Below are positions 25,367-33,895 of a DNA stretch of 37,044 nt, in pieces (the stretch's first letter is position 1; every line of letters begins with the position of its first letter). Made by a program: the position numbers and the translations under genes. This DNA is from an uncultured Pelagibacteraceae bacterium. Lineage in GTDB: Bacteria; Pseudomonadota; Alphaproteobacteria; Pelagibacterales; Pelagibacteraceae. The stretch is from NCBI GenBank assembly GCA_902608845.1, contig CACLPR010000008.1, forward strand, positions 1 through 37,044, written 5' to 3'. Under the pieces are notes generated by a model. That model was not told the DNA's origin. It was given only the letters and a program-made list of their open reading frames with translations, and ran no database searches.

Positions 25367-25732
25367 CTAACTCGAATATATAGGTTTTATCAAACTTTTA
25401 TTTTTATTTAATTTTGTTAAATTTCTGTAATTTTCATTTAATAAATCTTGTGATTTAAAACCAATTAAAACAACACTATTTGCTAAAGACATAGCTTTAG
25501 CTACTGACAAAGAAATTCTAAGACTTGTAAATTTACCAGGTCCTAGATTTACAAAAATTCTACTAATATCAGTTATTTTAATTTTTTTTATACTCAAAAA
25601 TTTTAAAAGCAGTTTCACAAAATTGTCAAAGTTTTCTCTACTGTTTTTATGTTTGCTAGTATATGATTGTTTACCAGCAATGATCACAAAAACAATTTTT
25701 TCATTAGCGGCATCAATTATTAAATTTATCAT
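25367..25732 (-). CDS. tsaB: TsaB-like protein, N-terminal half only
   Basis: TsaB is the scaffold partner of TsaD in making the universal tRNA modification t6A. The N-terminus MINLIIDAANEKIVFVII and the motif NLGPGKFTSLRISLSVAKAM (about residues 67-86) match TsaB, but the protein ends at 121 residues, while the family is usually about 200-230. The TAG is followed after 8 bases by fur, so the C-terminal half is not next door. It may still work, since the N-terminal half carries the main TsaD contact. Its order before fur and miaB fits alphaproteobacteria, without rimI. Confidence 0.8.
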   Translation of the reverse strand: MINLIIDAANEKIVFVIIAGKQSYTSKHKNSRENFDNFVKLLLKFLSIKKIKITDISRIFVNLGPGKFTSLRISLSVAKAMSLANSVVLIGFKSQDLLNENYRNLTKLNKNKSLIKPIYSS

Positions 25733-26732
25733 TTTTTATTTTTTTTTTTTAAATGCTTATGCAGATACTGTAAACAAAAAATATGAACCTAATGAAAAGG
25801 GAATATTAGCATTGATGTATCATAGATTTGAAGAAAATAAATATCCTTCAACCAACATAAAAATCAACATATTTCAAAAACATTTAGATATTATTAGGGA
25901 AAATAACTTTTCTTTTTTAAATCCAAAAAACTTTGAGTTAGAATTTAATAAGGTAAGTAGAGAGAAAAAAATTTTACTTACTATCGATGATGCATTTTCC
26001 TCTTTTTATTTAAATGCATGGCCAATTCTTAAACGAGACAAAATTCCATTCATTTTATTTGTTTCAACAGAGTCTGTGGGTAAGAATGGTTATATGAATT
26101 GGAATGAAATTATAGAAATATCCAAAGAAGATTTTGTCTTTATTGGAAATCACTCACATTCACATGAGTACTTAGTGAAATACGAATTTAAGAAATTTAG
26201 ACAAGATATTATTAAATCAATAAATATATTTAAAGAAAATCTTGGATATAATTCTAAGTTTTTTTCATATCCATTTGGAGAGTACAGTTTAGAACAAAAA
26301 AAATATATCACTGAAAATTTTGACTATGCTTTTGGTCAGCATTCTGGAGTTATAGATTTAAATAAAGATAAATATGAGTTACCAAGATTTCCAATAAATG
26401 AGAAATATGGAGATTTAGAGAGATTTAAATTTTTAATAAATCTTTTACCAATTCAATATAAAGTTATAATTCCTCAAGAAAAATTTTTAGTAAACAATAA
26501 TAATCCACCAGATCTAATAATAGAATTTTTTAATGATCAACCTAATATCAATAAGATAAATTGCTTTTCTAATGAAGGTGGGGAGTGGAAAGACTCTAAA
26601 CTAATCTATGAAAAGAATAGAATTAAAGTTATTTTTACTGAAAAGTTTTTACCAAGAAGAGGTAGGATTAATTGTTCGATGCAAGATAAAGATGGATGGC
26701 GTTGGTTTGGAACTCAGTTTACTCTAAATTAA
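25680..26732 (+). CDS. Exported polysaccharide deacetylase-family protein
   Basis: NodB-fold deacetylase. The ATG at 25680 gives a signal peptide (IIKFIIFYFFFLNAYA) and overlaps the start of divergent tsaB by 53 bases; no later ATG keeps the signal. The catalytic pattern is visible: LMYHRF, LTIDDAFSS (DD metal/base), FIGNHSHSHEYL (HxxxH) and FFSYPFGEY. The last ~100 residues form an extra beta-rich domain with GGEWKDSKLIYEKNRIKV and DGWRWFGTQFTL. The substrate, peptidoglycan or another sugar polymer, is not known. A run of 12 T at 25739-25750 lies within the signal peptide code. 350 residues. Confidence 0.8.
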   Translation: MITKTIFSLAASIIKFIIFYFFFLNAYADTVNKKYEPNEKGILALMYHRFEENKYPSTNIKINIFQKHLDIIRENNFSFLNPKNFELEFNKVSREKKILLTIDDAFSSFYLNAWPILKRDKIPFILFVSTESVGKNGYMNWNEIIEISKEDFVFIGNHSHSHEYLVKYEFKKFRQDIIKSINIFKENLGYNSKFFSYPFGEYSLEQKKYITENFDYAFGQHSGVIDLNKDKYELPRFPINEKYGDLERFKFLINLLPIQYKVIIPQEKFLVNNNNPPDLIIEFFNDQPNINKINCFSNEGGEWKDSKLIYEKNRIKVIFTEKFLPRRGRINCSMQDKDGWRWFGTQFTLN

Positions 26733-27803
26733 ATTTTTCATTTTTAAACTTGTTGGTAAAATGTTTACATCGTCAAAATCAGTTAAAGAATTCTGATTAA
26801 TGATTTTTTTAAGAACTTCTGTATATTCCTTCCCTGTTTCTGCATATTTTTCTAAAAAATTTACTAGTTTTAAACTATCCAATTTTTCATCATTATCTCT
26901 TTGAATTGCTCTTTCAATTCTAAATTCTTTATAACTAGAATGTGTATTTAAATTTCTTTGATAAGCTCGGACTGAGGCTTTCAAAATTTTAAATCTTGCG
27001 ACTTTATGTTTTTTATTTTTTTCAACTTCCAAAGGCTTTATACCCTCACCAGTCCAAGTCCATTGTCCAAATAGTGCATTACCTTCTTGTGCAAATCTTG
27101 AACTTCCCCAGCCTGTTTCTTTAGCTGCTTGTGCTATCGCTAGTGAAACTGGAATTTCATCCATTCTTATTTTAAGTTTTGCTAAATCATTATTCTTTAC
27201 ACCATACTGTTTAAATTTAACTTCGAGCCACGCTTTATCACGTGAGGAATTATTATTTTTATTTAAAATTTTAAACAGTTTTTTTCGATCAAATCTTATT
27301 TTAAGATTTTCCTCAATAATTAATGGTAGTACAATTTTAATAAATAGTTTTTTTCTTTTTTTGGGACTTTCGATATTTTTAAGTTCTTTGGGTAGTTTTG
27401 TTAGTTGATTGCCTGTATTAACCAATTTAGTTTCTTTTACATTATCAAGATTATATCCATTTTCTTTAAATAATTCTTCAATGGTTGAGGCACTTAGTCT
27501 TGTAGGATCTTCATCATCCTCATCTTTTCCAAAAACGTCAATGTCATCGAAAATATTCCAGGAAAATCTATTCTTTAAAGAGTCTTCAATTATTTTATTT
27601 TTCTTATTCTGCTTATCTAATATTTCTTCAAAACTCTGTTTAGAGGAATTAAAAATAATTTCATTTGATTTTAAGTTATTTGTTATAAAACTAACTGAGT
27701 TTGGTAAAATTGAAAATACCAATATTAAAACTAAACTTGTTAAAAAAGTTTTAAAGATGTTTAGATTACTATTAATTATTTCTTGTTTTAAATTTTTCTT
27801 CAT
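26724..27803 (-). CDS. Bax-like glucosaminidase, membrane-anchored
   Basis: Probable peptidoglycan hydrolase. Residues 15-35 form a hydrophobic N-terminal segment, then a Lys/Asp/Glu-rich stretch, then a mannosyl-glycoprotein endo-beta-N-acetylglucosaminidase-like domain with SLAIAQAAKETGWGSSRFAQEGNALFGQWTW, the catalytic Glu being in AKETGWG, and a C-terminal AETGKEYTEVLKKII. This matches the Bax family of E. coli. It converges with the deacetylase gene and overlaps its end by 9 bases. 359 residues. Confidence 0.85.
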   Translation of the reverse strand: MKKNLKQEIINSNLNIFKTFLTSLVLILVFSILPNSVSFITNNLKSNEIIFNSSKQSFEEILDKQNKKNKIIEDSLKNRFSWNIFDDIDVFGKDEDDEDPTRLSASTIEELFKENGYNLDNVKETKLVNTGNQLTKLPKELKNIESPKKRKKLFIKIVLPLIIEENLKIRFDRKKLFKILNKNNNSSRDKAWLEVKFKQYGVKNNDLAKLKIRMDEIPVSLAIAQAAKETGWGSSRFAQEGNALFGQWTWTGEGIKPLEVEKNKKHKVARFKILKASVRAYQRNLNTHSSYKEFRIERAIQRDNDEKLDSLKLVNFLEKYAETGKEYTEVLKKIINQNSLTDFDDVNILPTSLKMKNLI

Positions 27804-27839
27804 TTGTCTCTTGATTTCTTATAATTGATAGCAAAGATA

Positions 27840-28382
27840 TTATACAGCTAAAACTTCTTTAACCTCTGGAATATAGTGACAAAGAAGATTTTGAACTCCC
27901 TGTTTTAAAGTTAAAGTTGAAGACGGACACCCTGAACAGCTTCCTTTTAACATAACTGTGACTTTTCCATCTTTGAATTCTTTGAAAGTTATGTCTCCTC
28001 CATCTCTTGCAACAGCTGGCCTAATTTTAGTTTCTAATATTTTGATAATTTTATTTTCAATTTCACCATAGTCGTTATTATCATCTAATTTTGACTTTTT
28101 GTTTATAATAAATTCATTACCTTTATCGTAGAATTCATTCAAATATGAAATAACTATATGTTTTATATTTTCCCATTTTTCGTCTTGAGTTTTATTTATT
28201 GATAAAAAATCATTACTTAAAAATATTCCTGTAACACCGTTTATTGATAAAATATTTTTTAACAGGGAAATTTCTGTTTGGTCCTCATATAAAAACTCAT
28301 AAGGTCCATCATTTGATACCTTTTTTCCTGGTAGAAATTTAAGAGAATTTGGATTTGGTGTTTCTTGAGTTTGAATAAACAT
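27840..28382 (-). CDS. nfuA: NifU-like Fe-S scaffold/carrier protein (Nfu)
   Basis: Binds and delivers 4Fe-4S clusters. The 180-residue protein has an N-terminal Nfu domain (MFIQTQETPNPNSLKFLPG) and the C-terminal NifU domain with RPAVARDGGDITF and the cluster motif GSCSGCPSS (CxxC). This is the mitochondrial/alphaproteobacterial Nfu1 type rather than enterobacterial NfuA, which has a degenerate A-type N-terminus. It stands between trpS and the glucosaminidase gene on the same strand, with 36-38 base gaps. Confidence 0.93.
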   Translation of the reverse strand: MFIQTQETPNPNSLKFLPGKKVSNDGPYEFLYEDQTEISLLKNILSINGVTGIFLSNDFLSINKTQDEKWENIKHIVISYLNEFYDKGNEFIINKKSKLDDNNDYGEIENKIIKILETKIRPAVARDGGDITFKEFKDGKVTVMLKGSCSGCPSSTLTLKQGVQNLLCHYIPEVKEVLAV

Positions 28383-28420
28383 AATATTTATATAATCATA
28401 AATTTTTAAATTTAAAGAAT

Positions 28421-29422
28421 TTAAAAACCTATTATTTTCTTCATTTCTAATATCTTTTTCCCAGCAATTTCTTCAGCTTTACCAGCTCCCTCTGCAAGAA
28501 TTTTATCTAAATATTCATAATCATTAATTAATTTTTTTATCTCATCAGAAATTGGGGAAATTTTACTTGATAACACATCGGCTAATTGACTTTTAAGATC
28601 TGAAAAGTTTTTACCCCCAAATTCTTCTAAGGTTTTATTCAAAGTTTGATCTAAAATGCTTGAATAGATACCAAGAAGATTCTCTGCTTCAGGTCTATCT
28701 TTTAATTTTTGGTCTTCATTAGGAATAGGAAAAGAGTCAGTTTTAGCTTTTTTTATTTTATTGATAATTTCATCTTTAGTATCTGTTAGATTAATTCTAC
28801 TAAGGTCTGATGGGTCTGATTTACTCATTTTTTTTAACCCATCTTTTAAACTCATTATTCTTGAGAAATTTTTTTTTATTAGTGGTTCTGGAGCTTTTAA
28901 AAAATCCTCACAGTCAAAATCTTTATTAAATTTTTGAGCAATATCTCTAGTTAATTCTAAATGTTGTTTCTGATCTTCTCCAACAGGTACATGTGTAGCA
29001 TCATAAAGCAATATATCACTAGCCATTAATATAGGATAAATATATAGACCAACAGAAGCCTTTTCCTTATCTTTACCAGCTTTTTCTTTAAATTGTGTCA
29101 TTCTATTTAACCACCCCATTGGAGCCATACAACTTAATATCCAAGAACCTTCTGCATGTGCATAAACTTTTGATTGATTAAAAATTATACTTCTACCTGG
29201 ATCGATACCACTGGCTATAAATGTTGCAGCTGTTTCTCGAATATTATTCTTTAATTCATCTTTATCTTGCTTAATAGTTATTGCATGTAAATCAACTACA
29301 CAAAAAATACATTCATTTTGTTCATCATTATTTAAGTCAACAAAATTTTTAATAGCTCCAAGATAGTTACCTAAATGAAGATTACCTGTGGGCTGAACAC
29401 CTGAAAAAATTTTTTTGGACAT
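28421..29422 (-). CDS. trpS: Tryptophanyl-tRNA synthetase
   Basis: Class Ic aminoacyl-tRNA synthetase. The 333 residues have FSGVQPTGNLHLGNYLGA (HIGH-like motif), the middle PVGEDQKQHLELTRDIA, and LKKMSKSDPS (KMSKS) near residue 200. Normal length. It starts 3 bases after the murJ stop, so it is probably cotranscribed with murJ. Confidence 0.97.
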   Translation of the reverse strand: MSKKIFSGVQPTGNLHLGNYLGAIKNFVDLNNDEQNECIFCVVDLHAITIKQDKDELKNNIRETAATFIASGIDPGRSIIFNQSKVYAHAEGSWILSCMAPMGWLNRMTQFKEKAGKDKEKASVGLYIYPILMASDILLYDATHVPVGEDQKQHLELTRDIAQKFNKDFDCEDFLKAPEPLIKKNFSRIMSLKDGLKKMSKSDPSDLSRINLTDTKDEIINKIKKAKTDSFPIPNEDQKLKDRPEAENLLGIYSSILDQTLNKTLEEFGGKNFSDLKSQLADVLSSKISPISDEIKKLINDYEYLDKILAEGAGKAEEIAGKKILEMKKIIGF

Positions 29423-29425
29423 TAT

Positions 29426-30955
29426 TTAATACTTTAAATTAATATCTGAAATTTTAAAGGCTTTTATAATAATTGAAACTCCAATGTATGAAATTAAAGT
29501 TAAAAAAACAATCAAAATAACAAAAATGAATTTATAATTGTTTACATAATTTAATGAGCTCTCTAAAAAATTAATTAAAAAATAAAATATAGAAATTGCA
29601 ATAATATTTGAGATAGTAATTTTTAACATTTGAGTAATAAAATTTGAATTAAACTTAAAATAATTTTTGTTCATTACAAAGACTAGTAAAATAATTCCAT
29701 TAAACCATGAGGAGATTGTCGTGGCGATTGGTATTATAATATAACCAACCTTTGAAAAAAAAATCAAGCTAATTGCAATATTTAAAAATACAGAAATTAA
29801 AGAATATTTAAATGGTGTTTTAGTATCATTTCTTGCAAATAAAAACGTTGAAAATATTTTAATTAAAGAAAATGCTGGAAGTCCAAAAGAAAAATAGAAT
29901 AAAGCTTTTGCAGAATTTCTTACACTCATCTGATCAAATGAACCATAGCCAAATAAAGCAGACGTTATTTGTTCTGAACCAAACATTAATGCAAATGATG
30001 CAGGTAAACTTAAAAATAAACTAAGCTCTAAAGCTTTATTTTGTAGTTCAATCGTTTTTATAGAGTTATTACTTTTAATATAACGGCTTAAATTAGGAAG
30101 TATTACAGTACCAATAGCAATACCTGCTATTGCTAAATTTATCTGATAAATTCTGTCTGCATAATATAAATAGGAAACAGCACTTGCTTGAAATGATGCA
30201 ATAATTGTTCCAACTAAAATATTTATTTGTGTGACACCTGATGAAAATATACTTGGTAAAAGTTTACTAAAAAAGTTTTTAACTTTCTCGTTTGTCTTAA
30301 AATTTAAATTTATTTTTATTACAAAATATTTCCTAACAAATATTAATAAAAAAATAAATTGAAGAAGTCCTGCAAGAGTAACTGTATAGGATAAATAATA
30401 AACTAAATTATCATTTAAATTTTCAGCGTATAATAAACAAATTATCAACAATGTATTCAGAATTATTGGTGCTGCAGCTGCAGCTGCAAATTTATTATGT
30501 GAATTTAAAATTGCTGAAAAAAAAGATGCTAAACTAATAAAAAATAAAAATGGGAAAGTAATTCTTGTTAGGTCAATGGCAATATTTAATTTTTCAGGGT
30601 CGTTTATAAATCCTGGTGCAATAATTTTAATAAATACTGGCATAAATATTTCAATTACTAAGATTGTAAAGAACAGTCCTAATAATAATAAATTAAAAAT
30701 TGTATTTGCAAATGAGTTTGCATTTTTTTTTCCCTTAATAAGTTCAGAAGTATAAGAAGGAACAAAAGCTGCATTAAAGGTTCCTTCTGAGAATAATCTT
30801 CTAAAGGTATTTGGAATTCTAAATGCCACGAAGAAGGCGTCTGCTAAAGGACCTGCTCCAAGGTATATTGCTATAAAAAAATCTCTTATGTAACCAAGAA
30901 TTCTACTTAATAAAATAAATAAACTAAATGTGCTTGTTGACTTAATGAGGTTCAT
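29426..30955 (-). CDS. murJ: Lipid II flippase MurJ
   Basis: Polytopic MOP-superfamily protein that moves lipid II across the inner membrane for peptidoglycan synthesis. The 509 residues hold about 13-14 hydrophobic helices and the N-terminal signature RILGYIRDFFIAIYLGAGPLADAFFVAFRIPNTFR together with FNAAFVPSY. A short Ala run (encoded by GCTGCA-type hexamers) occurs in NKFAAAAAAP. It is divergent from maeB with a 49-base gap and heads the murJ-trpS unit. Confidence 0.95.
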   Translation of the reverse strand: MNLIKSTSTFSLFILLSRILGYIRDFFIAIYLGAGPLADAFFVAFRIPNTFRRLFSEGTFNAAFVPSYTSELIKGKKNANSFANTIFNLLLLGLFFTILVIEIFMPVFIKIIAPGFINDPEKLNIAIDLTRITFPFLFFISLASFFSAILNSHNKFAAAAAAPIILNTLLIICLLYAENLNDNLVYYLSYTVTLAGLLQFIFLLIFVRKYFVIKINLNFKTNEKVKNFFSKLLPSIFSSGVTQINILVGTIIASFQASAVSYLYYADRIYQINLAIAGIAIGTVILPNLSRYIKSNNSIKTIELQNKALELSLFLSLPASFALMFGSEQITSALFGYGSFDQMSVRNSAKALFYFSFGLPAFSLIKIFSTFLFARNDTKTPFKYSLISVFLNIAISLIFFSKVGYIIIPIATTISSWFNGIILLVFVMNKNYFKFNSNFITQMLKITISNIIAISIFYFLINFLESSLNYVNNYKFIFVILIVFLTLISYIGVSIIIKAFKISDINLKY

Positions 30956-31004
30956 AAATCATATTAGTCTTAAATTTACCTTAATAGTATATTTAATTTA
31001 TCTT

Positions 31005-33293
31005 ATGAAAAAAAACAAAATTGAACATTATTCTGATAAAGAGGCTCTTGAATTTCATAATTCAAATAAATCTGGCAAGATTGAGATAAATTCATCAAAG
31101 CCAATGACATCAAAAAGGGATCTGGCTTTAGCATACTCTCCTGGTGTAGCAGCACCAGTTAAAGAGATTTATAAAAATCCAGAGCTAGCATATGACTATA
31201 CAACTAAAGGAAATCTTGTAGCAGTCATAAGTAATGGGTCTGCAATTTTAGGATTAGGAAATTTGGGGGCAATTGCTTCTAAACCTGTAATGGAGGGTAA
31301 AGCAGTTTTATTTAAAAGGTTTGCTGACATAGATGCTATTGATTTAGAGATTGATAGCAAAGATCCGACGGAAATAGTCAACAGCATAAAAAACTTTGCA
31401 GTAAGTTTCGGAGGCATTAATCTTGAAGATATTGCAGCTCCAGCATGTTTTATAATTGAGGATAATCTGAAAAAAGTACTTGATATACCAGTATTTCACG
31501 ACGATCAACATGGAACGGCAATTATTACGTCAGCAGCACTTATTAATTCATTACATATCACTAAAAAAAAAATTTCTAAAATTAAAGTTGTAGTAAACGG
31601 CGCAGGAGCATCTGCTATGGCTTGCTCTGATTTATTTTTAAAATTAGGAGTGAAAAAACAAAATCTAACAATGATTGATAGTAAAGGTGTTATTAATTTA
31701 AATAGAAAAGGATTAAATAAGTGGAAACTGAAATATGCAAAAGAAACAAACGATAAAAATTTAAATGATGCATTAAAAAACGCAGATGTCTTTCTAGGTT
31801 TATCGTCAGCCGGAATTCTGAAAAAAGAAATGATCAAAAAAATGGCAAAAAATCCAATTATATTTGCATGTGCTAATCCTGATCCTGAGATTTTGCCTGA
31901 AGAAGCATATAAGATAAGAAAAGATGCAATTATAGCTACAGGAAGATCAGATTATGCAAACCAAGTAAATAATTTAATTGGTTTCCCTTATATATTTAGA
32001 GGTGCTCTTGACGTGAGAGCAAAAACTATTAATGAAGAAATGAAAATTTCTGCTGCTAATGCTATTGCTAAATTAGCTAGAGAGAGAGTTCCTGATGAAG
32101 TTGCTGCAGCTATGGGTGGGGATAGACCAAAGTATGGAAAAGATTATATAATTCCGTCTACATTTGATCCAAGATTAATAAGTGTAATTCCAGTAGCTGT
32201 GGCAAAAGCTGCTATTAAAAGTGGTGTAGCTAGAAGAAGAATTGAAAATTTTACTTTGTATTCTGAACAATTGAAACAAAGATTAGATCCATCAGTAACT
32301 ATTTTACAAGGGATTAACTCTAAAATTAAGAAAAACCAAAAAACAGTTGTGTTTGCAGATGGTGAGGATGAAAACACTTTAAAAGCTGCAATTGCATTTA
32401 AAAATAGTGGATTAGGAACTCCTATAATCGTTGCAAAAGAAAATGTTGTTAAAGAAAGATTAAAAGAAATTGGATATGGAGAAAATTTAGATATTAAAAT
32501 TGTTAATTCCACTAATAAAAATTTGAGAGATAAATATGTAAAACTACTCTTTAAGAAAATGCAGAGAGATCAAGGTTTGCTTGAGAGAGATTGTGATAAA
32601 ATGATTAGAACCGACAGAGTTATTTGGGCATCGTGTATGGTTGAATGTGGAGATGCAGATGCGATGGTGACGGGTAATACAAGGAGATATTCTCAATCGT
32701 TAGAAAAAATTAAGAAAGTAATTCCTGCAAGGTTAGGTGAAATTATGTTTGGATTAAATATGGTAGTAAGTAAAGGAAAAACTGTATTTGTTGGGGACAC
32801 ATCAGTAAATGAATACCCGACATCTGAGGAATTGGCTGATATAGCGATTTCATCTGCAAGAGTTGTGAGATTATTTGGATTTGATCCAAAAGTTGCTTTT
32901 TTATCTCATTCAACATTTGGTCAGCCAATTACAAGCAGAACAAAACATATTAGAGATGCTGTTGAACTATTAAAAGAAAGGAAAGTGGATTTTAAGTTTG
33001 ATGGAGATATGCAGCCAGATGTTGCTCTTAGTGAGGAATATTCTGATTTGTATCCTTTTTCAGAGATAGTGGGGAAGGCAAACATTTTAATTATGCCTGG
33101 TCAACATAGTGCAGCAATTTCTAACAAGATTATGAAAACTTTAGGAGGTGCAAAGATTATTGGTCCATTATTAATTGGTCTTGCACAACCAATAGAAATT
33201 GCACCATTACGATCTTCTACCTCTGAAATATTAGACTTAGCATCTGTCGCTGCTTATTCAGCTGGAGTAATTAATTATAAAAAAACAAAATAA
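31005..33293 (+). CDS. maeB: NADP-type malic enzyme with C-terminal phosphotransacetylase-like domain
   Basis: Oxidative decarboxylation of malate to pyruvate. The ATG at 31005 starts MKKNKIEHYSDKEALEFH, the normal N-terminus; a longer frame from 30930 would run into the murJ start region. The first ~430 residues are the malic enzyme: LAYSPGVAAP, HDDQHGTAII, the NADP loop VVNGAGASAMAC and ANPDPEI. From about residue 440 follows the phosphate acetyltransferase-like domain (KTVVFADGEDE, AMVTGNTRRY), which in known MaeB hybrids is regulatory and inactive as an enzyme. 762 residues. It converges with the BON lipoprotein gene, 8 bases apart. Confidence 0.95.
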   Translation: MKKNKIEHYSDKEALEFHNSNKSGKIEINSSKPMTSKRDLALAYSPGVAAPVKEIYKNPELAYDYTTKGNLVAVISNGSAILGLGNLGAIASKPVMEGKAVLFKRFADIDAIDLEIDSKDPTEIVNSIKNFAVSFGGINLEDIAAPACFIIEDNLKKVLDIPVFHDDQHGTAIITSAALINSLHITKKKISKIKVVVNGAGASAMACSDLFLKLGVKKQNLTMIDSKGVINLNRKGLNKWKLKYAKETNDKNLNDALKNADVFLGLSSAGILKKEMIKKMAKNPIIFACANPDPEILPEEAYKIRKDAIIATGRSDYANQVNNLIGFPYIFRGALDVRAKTINEEMKISAANAIAKLARERVPDEVAAAMGGDRPKYGKDYIIPSTFDPRLISVIPVAVAKAAIKSGVARRRIENFTLYSEQLKQRLDPSVTILQGINSKIKKNQKTVVFADGEDENTLKAAIAFKNSGLGTPIIVAKENVVKERLKEIGYGENLDIKIVNSTNKNLRDKYVKLLFKKMQRDQGLLERDCDKMIRTDRVIWASCMVECGDADAMVTGNTRRYSQSLEKIKKVIPARLGEIMFGLNMVVSKGKTVFVGDTSVNEYPTSEELADIAISSARVVRLFGFDPKVAFLSHSTFGQPITSRTKHIRDAVELLKERKVDFKFDGDMQPDVALSEEYSDLYPFSEIVGKANILIMPGQHSAAISNKIMKTLGGAKIIGPLLIGLAQPIEIAPLRSSTSEILDLASVAAYSAGVINYKKTK

Positions 33294-33301
33294 AATATTT
33301 A

Positions 33302-33895
33302 CTATTTTTTAACAACTCTCAAATCATCGACTAAGAAAATACTTGTAACTATATCCTCAACATCTAAAATTTGTTTAGCCTCTTTTATAACCTCGTCTCT
33401 CTCTTTTTTATTTTGCGCTATACCATAAACATATATTTTCTTTTTATAAGTATCGATATTATAATTGACTGCTCTAATATTTTTGCTTCCAATTAACGCT
33501 GCTCGTAATTGCGAAGTTATTAGTAAATCTTTTGCTGATCTTTTAAAATTAAATTTTTCTTTAATTTGTAAATCATTATTGACAGATCTAGCACCTTTAA
33601 TTTCCCAAGCCAACTTTGTAATTTTTAGTTTATCTTCAACAGAATTTACTTTTCCTGTAAGAAATATTCTTCCATCAAGGATTTTTGTTTTTACAGAAAT
33701 AATGTAACTTTTATCTGTTGATAATAATTTTGCTCTTAAATTTTGTTGCATTAAAGAGTCATCAATTTGAGTCCCAAGGCTCCTTGGATCTAAAGCAATT
33801 GAAACTCCAGTGCCTAAAACACCTGTTGAAGAGTAACCAACACAGCTTGAGAGTAAAACAAAACTTAATAGTATTATAATTTTTCTAATTTTCAT
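33302..33895 (-). CDS. dolP: BON-domain outer-membrane lipoprotein, DolP-like
   Basis: The signal MKIRKIIILLSFVLLSSC ends in a lipobox (LSSC), so the mature protein should be a lipoprotein. Two BON domains follow: the first has KLLSTDKSYIISVKTKILDGRIFLTGKV, the second AALIGSKNIRAVNYNIDTYKKKIYVYGIAQ. This double-BON layout and the place next to rsmI and an LpoA-like gene match E. coli DolP (YraP), which helps envelope integrity by binding anionic phospholipids. It overlaps the rsmI end by 11 bases. 197 residues. Confidence 0.85.
   Translation of the reverse strand: MKIRKIIILLSFVLLSSCVGYSSTGVLGTGVSIALDPRSLGTQIDDSLMQQNLRAKLLSTDKSYIISVKTKILDGRIFLTGKVNSVEDKLKITKLAWEIKGARSVNNDLQIKEKFNFKRSAKDLLITSQLRAALIGSKNIRAVNYNIDTYKKKIYVYGIAQNKKERDEVIKEAKQILDVEDIVTSIFLVDDLRVVKK

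Noticed and set aside
26917..26924. ATTCTAAA half-site like those in the Irr boxes (also 7712-7719)
   Set aside because: Single half-sites within coding DNA are expected by chance in AT-rich sequence and have no matching second half or promoter.
30465..30490. GCTGCA hexamer repeat
   Set aside because: Encodes a short Ala run in a MurJ loop; too short to be called a functional repeat.
30930..31004. N-terminal extension of the malic enzyme starting at 30930
   Set aside because: Overlaps the murJ start and would add a hydrophobic stretch not found in MaeB; the ATG at 31005 gives the standard N-terminus.
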